Origin: Labilibaculum filiforme
GTDB lineage: Bacteria > Bacteroidota > Bacteroidia > Bacteroidales > Marinifilaceae
Direction of reading: 5' to 3'
Length of the DNA: 64,000 nucleotides
NCBI RefSeq assembly: GCF_002843315.1
Contig: NZ_MVDD01000001.1
Location: 372,001 to 436,000 of the forward strand
Shown piece by piece: positions 36,184 to 44,597 of the stretch (positions are counted from its first letter, which is position 1; each line of letters starts with the position of its first letter). The position numbers and the translations under genes were made by a program. The notes beneath the pieces were generated by a model, which saw nothing but the letters and a program-made list of their open reading frames with translations, did not search any database and had not been told where the DNA came from.

Positions 36184-36218
36184 AAAAGGCTAAAATGAAG
36201 TCCTCATTTTAGCCTTTT
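36184..36218 (-). terminator. Terminator after the DAHP synthase-chorismate mutase gene
   Basis: A 15-bp stem (36184-36198 with 36204-36218), followed on the - strand by a T run. Confidence 0.85.
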
Positions 36219-36237
36219 ATATTTTTTAAAGATGATC

Positions 36238-37329
36238 CTATTTCCGGTTCATCACCTCGTTTTGTTTGGAGATAGCTTCCTTATGAATCATACGTAATAA
36301 TTGTGTTAGGAAGGTTTCCGATAAACCCAAAGAGGTACCTAATTCAATTCCTCTTTCCCGAACCTTTTCCCATCGCTGAAGCTGAAGAATTGTCATGTTC
36401 TTCTCTGCTTTATACTCTCCAATTCCTTCTACTATATTCATTCGCTGCGCAAGCAGTTCTATCAACTGAGAATCTACCGAATCAATTTGATTCCGATATT
36501 TTTCCAACAAATTTTCTTCTACATCATCAATAGAAGGCAAACGGCATACCAAGCTTCTTAAAACTTGATTTACATCAGCAGGACATAATTGTAGTTCTTG
36601 ATTAATTAGTGCGTCACCCGTTTTAGAATAACTCTCCATCATTAAACCATCCATATTTAAGTCCATCGCTTTTTGCGCCATTTCTGGAATATATTTAATC
36701 GCTCCTGCAATATGGCTAGGGTCACAAATGATTGGTAAATTATGAAATCGAGATTTTAATTCAATAGGAATTTCCCATTTCGGAATATTACGAAGTCTTG
36801 TTTTTTCGAACGGATAAAACCCACGATGAATAGCTGCCAACCGCGATATTCCTGCTTTATTAATTGTTTCCAAAGCCTCTATCCATAAATTGATATCCGG
36901 ATTTATTGGGTTTTTCACCATTACAGGAACACTCATTCCTTGCAAGGCACTAGCCAATTCCTGAACTGAAAATGGGTTAGATGTTGTTCTCGCACCAATC
37001 CATAAAATATCCACATTATGCCGTAAGCACATTTCTACGTGTTTGGGGGAAGCCACTTCAACCATTGTAAGTAAACCAGTTTCCTGCTTCACCTGATTCA
37101 GCCATTGCAAAATATCCAAACCTCTATCGCCAAACGATTTGGCTGTGGTTTGAGGTTTCCAGGCGCCAGCCTTAAATATTTTTACCTGATCGACATTTTT
37201 TAGTTCTCTAGCAGTAGCCAACAATTGCTCTTCGGACGTTACCACTGAAGGTCCACTTATCACTATCGGTCTTGTATCCAATCTCTTGAACCAACTACTC
37301 ATTGGTTTGCAATTCTCCAATCCGCTCAT
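36238..37329 (-). CDS. Bifunctional DAHP synthase / chorismate mutase, divergent metal site
   Basis: The N-terminal domain (about 15-260) is a KDO8PS-like DAHP synthase, which joins PEP and erythrose-4-phosphate at the start of aromatic amino acid synthesis. The C-terminal AroQ-type chorismate mutase (about 272-363) has R279, R296 and K307. Metal ligands H206, E232 and D239 can be aligned, but the Cys normally found in GPC is Ser (G26-P-S28), and the ESHCNP-type region reads ESYSKTG. The fusion is common in Bacteroidota, where the mutase domain gives feedback control. Substitution of the metal ligand suggests a specialised or weakened enzyme. It forms a single-gene unit. Confidence 0.9.
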   Translation of the reverse strand: MSGLENCKPMSSWFKRLDTRPIVISGPSVVTSEEQLLATARELKNVDQVKIFKAGAWKPQTTAKSFGDRGLDILQWLNQVKQETGLLTMVEVASPKHVEMCLRHNVDILWIGARTTSNPFSVQELASALQGMSVPVMVKNPINPDINLWIEALETINKAGISRLAAIHRGFYPFEKTRLRNIPKWEIPIELKSRFHNLPIICDPSHIAGAIKYIPEMAQKAMDLNMDGLMMESYSKTGDALINQELQLCPADVNQVLRSLVCRLPSIDDVEENLLEKYRNQIDSVDSQLIELLAQRMNIVEGIGEYKAEKNMTILQLQRWEKVRERGIELGTSLGLSETFLTQLLRMIHKEAISKQNEVMNRK

Positions 37330-37419
37330 AACTTCATTTTAGGCTATTTAATATCATATCTGATATTAATCGCACAAAAATACACTTTTAAATGACATCG
37401 TAAAATGTGTTGAAACACA

Positions 37420-37445
37420 ATTGGCATCCTAAGATGGATGCCAAT
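37420..37445 (-). terminator. Hairpin downstream of the cyd operon
   Basis: A 10-bp perfect stem (37420-37429 with 37436-37445) 10 bp after the CydX-like ORF. A second small stem, TGTGTT-GA-AACACA, abuts it. There is no long T run, so termination is likely but not certain. Confidence 0.55.
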
Positions 37446-37455
37446 GAAAGAAATA

Positions 37456-37569
37456 CTATTCCTTTTCTATTTGAGCTTTCAATTTCTTAAGGGTAAACCG
37501 TATGGTTTTATAACAAATAAAAATTAAAAGTGGCCAGGTTAATAGCCATATTATCGAGGATGTATACAT
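37456..37569 (-). CDS. 37-aa single-helix protein, CydX-like, third gene of the cyd operon
   Basis: Starts 15 bp after the cydB stop. The predicted peptide begins MYTSSIIWLLTWPLLIF, with a membrane segment at about residues 5-20 followed by a basic and then acidic tail (KKLKAQIEKE). Position, size and topology match CydX, the small subunit that stabilises cytochrome bd in proteobacteria and sits after cydB. The sequence itself cannot be shown to be homologous by eye. A hairpin follows directly, which marks the end of the transcript. Confidence 0.65.
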   Translation of the reverse strand: MYTSSIIWLLTWPLLIFICYKTIRFTLKKLKAQIEKE

Positions 37570-37584
37570 GTCTTACAATTTTAA

Positions 37585-38718
37585 TTAATACAAATGATCT
37601 TCGGCACTTATTTCCTGAGCATCAATCTTTTTACTATTAATTGCTCTCCAAGTCCAAACAATGTAAGCGATAACAAACGGAACCATTAAAGATACATACC
37701 CCATTGCACTTAATGTGTAATGCGACGAAGATGCATTTTGAATGGTTAAAGAGGATTGTAAATCAGCTATTGAAGGATAAAATGAAGTGTTATTTAATCC
37801 GGCTAAAATAAATAGAGAAAAAACAACTAAAACCGTTCCTGCACCTGCAAACCAGATTCCCTTCGTATATTTTTCGAGCAAATAAGATTTCGCCAATCCG
37901 TACAATACACCAACTACGCCTAACAAAAATAAAACAGCCACAACTGGCATATCCATTAGGTTATGAAGATATTTATAAGGCTCCATACTCACAATACTTG
38001 TTTGTGGATCTACTGCAAATCCATCCATCAAGAGCAAGCGAATAACAAAAAATAGAAAAAACACCAAAAATGGAATTCCAGAAATCATCAATTGCTTTTT
38101 CGAGCGAGCATAAATTGTATCCTCTTCAATGCTATTCATGAAATACAAACTACCCAATACTCTTGCCAAAAAGAAAACTGTTAATCCTAAAGCAACATTG
38201 TGAATAGTAAGCACAGCTTCCAATCCGCCGTATGGCGTTGCCCATTTCGATTGATTAAAATCATTCACTGTAAATTCAGCTCCGTTAAAAAAGGTTCCTA
38301 CGGCAGTTCCAATTAATATGGTTCCGAATAATCCGTTAATAAACAAGAAAGCTTCGAATGTTTTAGCTCCCCAAACATTATTAGGTTTACTTCTAAATTC
38401 GTAAGCAACAGCCTGAATAATAAAACAAAAAAGTATTGCCATCCACACCCAATAGGCCCCTCCAAATGAAGTGGAATAAAACAGAGGAAAAGAGGCAAAC
38501 ATAGCGCCACCAAAGGTTACCAAGGTAGTGAAAGTAAACTCCCACTTTCGTCCTAAGGCATTAATTACCATCGTTCTTTCCAATTCGGATTTTCCTATTC
38601 GATAGATTAAGGTCTGACCTCCCTGAACAAACATCAAAAACACAAGTAAACTACCTAATAAAGAATCAATAATCCACCAATATTGTTGTAATGCTAAATG
38701 CGATAAATTTTCAAACAT
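37585..38718 (-). CDS. cydB: Cytochrome bd quinol oxidase subunit II (CydB)
   Basis: A 377-aa subunit with about nine membrane helices that supports the heme-bearing subunit I. The N-terminal helix (QYWWIIDSLLGSLLVFLMFVQGG) and the helical spacing are typical of the Bacteroidota form. It starts 2 bp after the cydA stop and is followed by the CydX-like ORF. In the cell it forms the high-affinity, non-proton-pumping oxidase with CydA. Confidence 0.93.
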   Translation of the reverse strand: MFENLSHLALQQYWWIIDSLLGSLLVFLMFVQGGQTLIYRIGKSELERTMVINALGRKWEFTFTTLVTFGGAMFASFPLFYSTSFGGAYWVWMAILFCFIIQAVAYEFRSKPNNVWGAKTFEAFLFINGLFGTILIGTAVGTFFNGAEFTVNDFNQSKWATPYGGLEAVLTIHNVALGLTVFFLARVLGSLYFMNSIEEDTIYARSKKQLMISGIPFLVFFLFFVIRLLLMDGFAVDPQTSIVSMEPYKYLHNLMDMPVVAVLFLLGVVGVLYGLAKSYLLEKYTKGIWFAGAGTVLVVFSLFILAGLNNTSFYPSIADLQSSLTIQNASSSHYTLSAMGYVSLMVPFVIAYIVWTWRAINSKKIDAQEISAEDHLY

Positions 38719-38720
38719 GA

Positions 38721-40277
38721 TTAATTTCCTCCATGATTAGGTCCGATTTTAATTTGCTTTAACATGATTTTAATTTCTGCAATTAACAGTCCGGTAAATA
38801 CTACTAAAAATAAGAAGAATGTAATTTTTACCGACATACTATCAATATTCGAAACTGCTGCCATTGTAGGCATCAAATCCTGAATTACCCATGGCTGACG
38901 TCCCATTTCTGCAACAATCCAACCACATTCCGATGCAATATATGCTAAGGGAATACTCCAAATAGCAAGACGTAGAAACCATTTTTTATTTACTACACTT
39001 TCCTTGTAAATAAATACCAAACACAAAACAAACAGTAGAATAAAATACATTCCCAAACCAACCATTATATGAAAGCTATAAAAAGACATGGAAATAGGCG
39101 GAACCGTATCGTAAGGATCATTAAAATAGCCATACCCGAAATATTTAAAATTAGCTTCGAGTTCTTTTTGAGCTTCTTCTTGCCCCAATTCATCATTCGT
39201 TTTCTTTGCTTGTTTAAACGCTTTTAAAGCTGCAATTGCTTTGCGTCCCATTTCCATTTTCACACTAACGGGAGGATGAACTTCCCCATTGTTATCGGTA
39301 TATCCATTAACAATATCGTGTACCCCGGGCACAAATGCATTTCCATCTAAATATGCCATATAAGAAAGCATGTTAGGAATTTCAATTTTAAAACTAAAAT
39401 CCTTCATATTCTCGTTCGCTTCATCGCTTTCGGTAGTCGACATAAAACCCAAAGCTACCAAACCCGCACCTCTTGAACCATTATAAAGTCCTTCAATAGC
39501 GGCAAACTTCATTGGTTGGTCGCGAACAATTTCCCGAGCCGAATTATCACCAGTCATTACTGTAAATAAGGAAGTAAGCAAACCAAAAACAGCTGCTACT
39601 ACAATACTTTTCTTCGCAAAAACTACCTCTTTCTTTTTTAACAGGTACCAAGCACTAACTCCAATTACAAAAACAGCACCCAATACATATGCCGACGAAA
39701 TAGTGTGCAAAAATTTATTTATTGCTGTAGGAGAAAACAAAACCTCCCAAAAGTTATCCATTTCATTACGTGCCGTTTCCGGATTAAATTTCATTCCTAC
39801 CGGATTTTGCATCCAGCCATTGGCAACCAAAATCCACAATGCAGATAAGTTAGAGCCAACCGCAACCAACCAGGTAGAAAGCAGGTGAAACCTTTTACTA
39901 ACCTTGTTCCACCCAAAAAACATCACCGCTATAAAGGTTGATTCCAGGAAGAAGGCCATAATTCCTTCGATAGCAAGCGGTGCACCAAATATATCACCTA
40001 CAAACCAGGAATAATTAGACCAGTTCGTTCCAAACTCAAATTCGAGTATTATTCCGGTAGCTACACCAATGGCGAAATTGATTCCAAAAAGAGTCATCCA
40101 GAACTTAGTAATCTTTTTCCATTCCGGATTGTTGGTTTTCACATAAATGGTTTCCATTATCGCGATAATAAAAGCCATTCCTAAGGTTAAGGGAACAAAA
40201 ATCCAGTGATACATTGCAGTAAGTGCAAACTGTGCCCTGGACCAATCGACTAATGAAAGATCAAAATTTTCAATCAT
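38721..40277 (-). CDS. cydA: Cytochrome bd quinol oxidase subunit I (CydA)
   Basis: This subunit oxidises quinol and reduces O2 to water at hemes b558, b595 and d. The conserved His in MYHWIFVPLTLG (residue 24) is a heme ligand region, and GRQPW (in ECGWIVAEMGRQPW) is the diagnostic motif near the C-terminus. At 518 aa it has the normal length; the periplasmic Q-loop includes REIVRDQPMKFAAIEG. It overlaps the upstream DUF4492 gene by four bases. Confidence 0.96.
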   Translation of the reverse strand: MIENFDLSLVDWSRAQFALTAMYHWIFVPLTLGMAFIIAIMETIYVKTNNPEWKKITKFWMTLFGINFAIGVATGIILEFEFGTNWSNYSWFVGDIFGAPLAIEGIMAFFLESTFIAVMFFGWNKVSKRFHLLSTWLVAVGSNLSALWILVANGWMQNPVGMKFNPETARNEMDNFWEVLFSPTAINKFLHTISSAYVLGAVFVIGVSAWYLLKKKEVVFAKKSIVVAAVFGLLTSLFTVMTGDNSAREIVRDQPMKFAAIEGLYNGSRGAGLVALGFMSTTESDEANENMKDFSFKIEIPNMLSYMAYLDGNAFVPGVHDIVNGYTDNNGEVHPPVSVKMEMGRKAIAALKAFKQAKKTNDELGQEEAQKELEANFKYFGYGYFNDPYDTVPPISMSFYSFHIMVGLGMYFILLFVLCLVFIYKESVVNKKWFLRLAIWSIPLAYIASECGWIVAEMGRQPWVIQDLMPTMAAVSNIDSMSVKITFFLFLVVFTGLLIAEIKIMLKQIKIGPNHGGN

Positions 40278-40525
40278 TTTAATTGATTTTTAGGATTAGT
40301 TAATTGATCAATCACATAGTCGCTACGCTCCTGATCGTTCGTATATTTAGTGTTTAAAAAATTCGGAAAGAAAAAAAGTTTCAAAACGAAGAACATAATA
40401 AATAATTTAATCAAAATAACGAGCCAGAGCTGGCGCCCCCATTTCGCTTGATTTCGGAAACCCTCATAATAAAACCGCCACACCTTTTTTGGCAATTCTA
40501 TTAGTTTAGATAGTACATTATTCAT
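40274..40525 (-). CDS. DUF4492 family small membrane protein, first gene of the cyd operon
   Basis: An 83-aa protein with one central hydrophobic segment (about 34-53, LVILIKLFIMFFVLKLFFFP) and charged ends. Small proteins of this kind stand before cydA in many Bacteroidota, so a role in assembly of cytochrome bd is inferred. The stop overlaps the cydA start (ATGA type). The family name is from memory. Confidence 0.75.
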   Translation of the reverse strand: MNNVLSKLIELPKKVWRFYYEGFRNQAKWGRQLWLVILIKLFIMFFVLKLFFFPNFLNTKYTNDQERSDYVIDQLTNPKNQLK

Positions 40526-41152
40526 TGCGCCAAGAACTTTTTTTTAGTGAATCCCTCTAACTTTTTGAAAATAATAAAAGACCAATATGTCTTTTTCTAC
40601 TTATCAAAATACAAATCAAAGGTAAACTTATTTAAGAAGCATTAACAAAATTGCTTATAGATAGATTTTATAAGCTGATCTAAAAAATCAATAAACATTT
40701 AATTTACAATTAGTTAAAATAACTCCTAAAGATAAAACAGCTTCAAACTCATTGATTTTAAAGGTATCTAATAAGATACAAGTCCTTATTATTAATTCCT
40801 ATATTTTATCTCCTAAAAGCTTAAAAATTTAAATTGCACATTTTATAGTTCACGTTATCAACTCATTAACAATCCAAAACTCGTTCAACAGACAAAAAAA
40901 TAATTGAATCAGCTTAGTAGATTCGCAATAGGATAGGTCTTTACAAATGAAATTATTTAATTATATTTGAATTAATACGCAATCGTATGTGAAACATAAA
41001 AGAATTAAACTATTACAGCCTAAGAACAATAAATACAGAAGTTTACAATCTTTATTTAGAATCTTTTTAAAAACTATTTTTACCTGCTGTTTTAATTGCT
41101 TTCCATACAACAAAATAGATGTACACAAACAGAAAACTAACCTAATTGCATA
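40526..41152. other. 627-bp divergent intergenic region between cyd and the Fe-S/NrfD module
   Basis: Strongly AT-rich with no plausible ORF or RNA gene. It must hold promoters for both operons. TATATTTG at 40962-40969 fits the -7 consensus for the + strand, and TATTTTTA near 41077 is a weaker, closer candidate. A 17-bp interrupted palindrome, GTTA...TAAC, at about 40855-40871 could be an operator. No Fnr-type TTGAT-N4-ATCAA site was found by eye. Confidence 0.6.
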
Positions 41153-42088
41153 ATGAAAGAAGAAACATCAAACAACAGCAGACGAAAATTCCTGAAGAGT
41201 GTTGGAATTTCAATTGGTGCAGCAGGTGTTGTTAGTGGATTTTCTCTTCTTGGTGCCGCGAAAGCTGCAGCTCAAGAACCTAGAGAAACTGTAAATCTGT
41301 TAACACAAGACGGACAACTAGTTCAAGTTGATAAAGATCAATTGCGCCCAACAGTAACCGAACCTCTTACCGAATTACAAAAAAGGGGTCGTGAAGGGAT
41401 AGCTGGAAAGTCGTTTGTAATGGTTATTGACCTTAGTAAATGTAGAAATGCTAGAAAATGTATGGATGCTTGTCAAAATCATCACCAACTTAGACCAGAC
41501 CAGCATCATATTAATGTTCTTCAAATGCAGGATGCAGAACATACTGCTCCTTACTTTATGCCTAAACCATGTCAGCATTGCGACAATCCGCCATGTACCA
41601 AGGTTTGCCCTGTAGATGCTACCTTTAAACGTCAGGATGGAATTGTTCTTATTGACAATGAGAGATGTATTGGTTGTAGATTTTGTATTGCTGCCTGTCC
41701 CTACTCCGCTCGTATTTTCCAATGGACCGAACCTAAGGATCCTGAAAAATATAAAGACCTTACCTACAATATTGAAGCTAATGTTCCTCAAAAGAAAGGA
41801 ACAATAAGCAAATGTTTATTTAGTGCCGATAGACTTCGAGAAGACAAACTTCCTTCTTGTGTTTCCTCTTGTCCGAATGGGGTATACTATTTTGGCGATC
41901 AGAATGAAGATGCCGTTACCAATGGTACCACTCACGAAACAGTTCGCTTTTCGAAACTGATTGAAGAAAACGCAGGATATACTTTAATGCCCGAATTAGG
42001 AACAAAACCTCGTGTTTACTACCTGCCTCCTAAAAATAGAGCTTTTGAGTTTAACGGTGATCTTTTAAACGAAGAGAATCTTCATTAA
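41153..42088 (+). CDS. Tat-exported ferredoxin-like Fe-S subunit (HybA/PsrB type), two cluster motifs altered
   Basis: A 311-aa protein with a Tat signal (N-S-R-R-K-F-L-K, residues 8-15) and a hydrophobic stretch to about 40, so it acts on the periplasmic side. Four Cys motifs follow: C97/C103/C107, with Ala at 100 where the second Cys belongs; C140/C143/C148/C152; C172/C175/C178/C182; and C221/C236/C240, with Ser at 224. In the usual four-cluster fold motifs 1 and 4 share two clusters, so both would have only three cysteines and might be [3Fe-4S]. It is followed by nrfD-like and cytochrome c genes; no molybdenum or hydrogenase subunit is present. Confidence 0.9.
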   Translation: MKEETSNNSRRKFLKSVGISIGAAGVVSGFSLLGAAKAAAQEPRETVNLLTQDGQLVQVDKDQLRPTVTEPLTELQKRGREGIAGKSFVMVIDLSKCRNARKCMDACQNHHQLRPDQHHINVLQMQDAEHTAPYFMPKPCQHCDNPPCTKVCPVDATFKRQDGIVLIDNERCIGCRFCIAACPYSARIFQWTEPKDPEKYKDLTYNIEANVPQKKGTISKCLFSADRLREDKLPSCVSSCPNGVYYFGDQNEDAVTNGTTHETVRFSKLIEENAGYTLMPELGTKPRVYYLPPKNRAFEFNGDLLNEENLH

Positions 42089-42156
42089 AACCAGTATTTC
42101 TACTATCATTAAAAGAATAAATAAACCGATTTTATTTGCCTAAATAATTTAATCTT

Positions 42157-43497
42157 ATGAATGACTTACCAGAACAGAAAGAAACGAATCTTTCGTTTGA
42201 AAAGATAAAAAAAGACATTCTACGTCCCATGCAAAATCACAAAGGATTAGAACTTTGGATTGCTTTCCTATTAACTGTGCTAAGTGTTTGCGCCTGGGCG
42301 TACTATGTGCAATTGCGTGATGGGTTAGGAGTTACCGGAATGCGCGATTATGTATCCTGGGGACTATACATTGCCAACTTTGTGTTTTTTGTTGCTGTTA
42401 GTTTAGTGGGTATGTTAATATCATCGATTCTGGGTTTGCTCCGAATCGATTGGATCACTCCCATATCACGAATTGCGGAAATAATAGCTGTTGCTTTTGT
42501 TGCTGTAGCTGGTTTGGTAATTGTTATGGATATGGGACGCCCCGACAGGGTTATTAATGTGATGATTCATGGTCGATTTCAATCCCCGATTTTATGGGAT
42601 GTGACCGTAATCACCACCTACCTAACCATCAGTCTTTTATTACTGATATTACCAATGATTCCTGATTTGGCAATCTGCAAGAAGGAACTCAAGAAAACAT
42701 CACCCATTCTTAAAAAAGTATACAACATTCTTTCTTTCGGATACATTAACACACCTAGTCAGCACAAGCATTTGCACAAAATGATTCGAACATTAATGAT
42801 TCTTATTGTTCCGGTTGGTTTGGCAATTCATACGGTAACATCATGGCTTTTTGCATCGACATTACGAAATGGATGGGATACTACAATTCTTGGTCCTTAC
42901 TTTGTTGCTGGTGCATTTGTTGCTGGTGCCGCGGCATTAATTGTAGGAATGTATTTCTTTAGAGTAAACTATAAATTACAAGATTACATTACCGATTTGC
43001 ACTTTGATAAAATGGGCAAATTAATGGTAGCTGTTTGTTTGGTTTACCTTTACTTTAACTTAAATGAATTTTTAGTGCCTGGGTACAAAATGAAAACCGG
43101 CGATGATATTCATTTAAAAGAATTATTTACAGGGCATTGGGCGATCATGTTCTGGTCGTCGCAACTATTGGGTAATATTATTCCAATTATACTATTAGTG
43201 ACTAAAAAATTCCGTAAACCTCTCCCTATCATGATTATATCTTTATTCATTTTAGCTGGAGCCTGGGTTAAGAGATATGTAATTGTTATCCCAACATTAC
43301 TTCATCCTCATTTACCAATTCAAAATGTACCTGAGAATTTTGTAAACTACTCTCCTTCGGCAATTGAAATTTCTGTTACTGTATTTAGTTTTGCTCTTGC
43401 TCTTTTAATTATCACCGTTTTAGCCAAAATATTTCCGGTTGTACCGATATGCGAAACCGCAGATAATAAAGGAATTAAATACAAAATTGAAGCCTAA
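42157..43497 (+). CDS. NrfD/PsrC-family quinol-interacting membrane subunit
   Basis: A 446-aa protein with about ten membrane helices. The conserved opening LRDGLGVTGMRDYVSWGLYIANFVFF matches the HybB/NrfD group, followed by DMGRPDRVINVMIHGRFQSPILWD (residues 128-151), a typical periplasmic loop. NrfD subunits oxidise or reduce menaquinol and pass electrons to an Fe-S partner, here the gene upstream. The cytochrome c gene begins 13 bp downstream. Confidence 0.92.
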   Translation: MNDLPEQKETNLSFEKIKKDILRPMQNHKGLELWIAFLLTVLSVCAWAYYVQLRDGLGVTGMRDYVSWGLYIANFVFFVAVSLVGMLISSILGLLRIDWITPISRIAEIIAVAFVAVAGLVIVMDMGRPDRVINVMIHGRFQSPILWDVTVITTYLTISLLLLILPMIPDLAICKKELKKTSPILKKVYNILSFGYINTPSQHKHLHKMIRTLMILIVPVGLAIHTVTSWLFASTLRNGWDTTILGPYFVAGAFVAGAAALIVGMYFFRVNYKLQDYITDLHFDKMGKLMVAVCLVYLYFNLNEFLVPGYKMKTGDDIHLKELFTGHWAIMFWSSQLLGNIIPIILLVTKKFRKPLPIMIISLFILAGAWVKRYVIVIPTLLHPHLPIQNVPENFVNYSPSAIEISVTVFSFALALLIITVLAKIFPVVPICETADNKGIKYKIEA

Positions 43498-43510
43498 AAA
43501 CATACAAACA

Positions 43511-44431
43511 ATGAAGAATACTATCAAAATAATTGCCAGTTTGTTTCTCCTTTTTGTGTTCACAGCTTCTGTTGCTAAGGGGCAAGATTGGAATGTTCCT
43601 GCATCGGCTAAAAATAAGCAAAATCCTTACGAGGCTAGCACTAAAAATATCAGCTCAGGAAAAAAGATTTATAACATTAACTGTAAATCCTGCCATGGCG
43701 ATGCGGGTATGGGAAACATGTTGCCTTTACAACCCGTTGCTCCTTCCGACTTGGGATCGCAGGCATTTTTAATACAAGGCGATGGAGAAATCTATTACAA
43801 AATAAACAAAGGACAAGGGGCAATGCCTACTTTCGAAAAAACCTTAAGCGACGAAGATAAATGGATGGTAATTACCTATCTGCGATCCTTCGATAAAAAT
43901 AAAAAAGAAAGTAAGCAAGTTGCCGAAGTAGTAAATCCTGAAGTAAGCGATGTAAATCTGGTTTTAGATATCAACAACGAAGAGAAAAAAATAAACGCAA
44001 ATCTTAGCGGTGTTACCGAAAAAGGAGATCGAGTAGCCTTACAAGGTATTGAACTAAGTATAAAAGTGAAAAGAAGCTTTGGCTATTTAGATATCTCGGG
44101 CGACGATGCTTACACCAACGAAAAAGGAAACGTGACTATTCAATTTCCCGCCGATTTACCAGGCGATCGCGAAGGTCATGTAAACTTATTGGTTAAAGTA
44201 ACTGATGACGCCTACTATGGTGAAGTAAGTGTAGATAGAATTTCCAGCATTGGATTACCAACCGATCCGGTAAACCCTTTGGATGAAAGAGCCATGTGGG
44301 GAACCAGAGCAAATGCTCCAATATGGATTATTTTAAGCTATGTTGGCGGAGTAATTAGTATTTGGGGAGTTATCTTTTTGGTACTATTTCAACTTATTCA
44401 ATTGCCTAAAATGGCAAAAAACAAAGAGTAG
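43511..44431 (+). CDS. Membrane-anchored monoheme cytochrome c with beta-sandwich middle domain
   Basis: A 306-aa protein: signal peptide (to about 24, SVAKGQ), class I cytochrome c with C58-K-S-C61-H62 and probable Met ligand in AMPTFEK, an Ig-like beta domain (about 140-255), and one C-terminal membrane helix (about 270-295). The heme domain is thus held on a stalk outside the inner membrane. It ends the Fe-S/NrfD/cytochrome trio and may take electrons from quinol oxidation to a terminal oxidase. An upstream in-frame start overlaps the nrfD-like gene and has no signal peptide, so I used the ATG at 43511. Confidence 0.88.
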   Translation: MKNTIKIIASLFLLFVFTASVAKGQDWNVPASAKNKQNPYEASTKNISSGKKIYNINCKSCHGDAGMGNMLPLQPVAPSDLGSQAFLIQGDGEIYYKINKGQGAMPTFEKTLSDEDKWMVITYLRSFDKNKKESKQVAEVVNPEVSDVNLVLDINNEEKKINANLSGVTEKGDRVALQGIELSIKVKRSFGYLDISGDDAYTNEKGNVTIQFPADLPGDREGHVNLLVKVTDDAYYGEVSVDRISSIGLPTDPVNPLDERAMWGTRANAPIWIILSYVGGVISIWGVIFLVLFQLIQLPKMAKNKE

Positions 44432-44433
44432 TA

Positions 44434-44565
44434 CTACTCAGAATTATTCTCTTTCTTTTTTTTCGATGGTCGTCCTAGCTTATAAAGCAGGTATCCTATC
44501 CCAACTAAAAAATGAAGAGCCGTAATTCCAGCAACAATATAAATAAGCGTTGAATCGGATTTCAT
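44434..44565 (-). CDS. 43-aa single-helix protein on the opposite strand before ccoI
   Basis: The peptide starts MKSDSTLIYIVAGITALHF, with a membrane helix at about residues 7-28 followed by a Lys-rich tail (GRPSKKKKEN). It fills the 166-bp gap between the cytochrome c gene and ccoI but points the other way. The composition looks like a real small membrane protein, not chance DNA. No homologue is recognised; an oxidase-associated role is only a guess from position. Confidence 0.5.
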   Translation of the reverse strand: MKSDSTLIYIVAGITALHFLVGIGYLLYKLGRPSKKKKENNSE

Positions 44566-44597
44566 ATTAAATAATCTAAGACTGTAAGGTTTGCAAG

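Noticed and set aside
40526-41152. Fnr-box control of the divergent bd and Fe-S/NrfD operons
   Set aside because: No TTGAT-N4-ATCAA-like site could be found by eye; only a weak interrupted palindrome is present.
43439-43510. 24-residue N-terminal extension of the stalked cytochrome c
   Set aside because: It lies inside the NrfD-like gene and would bury the signal peptide.
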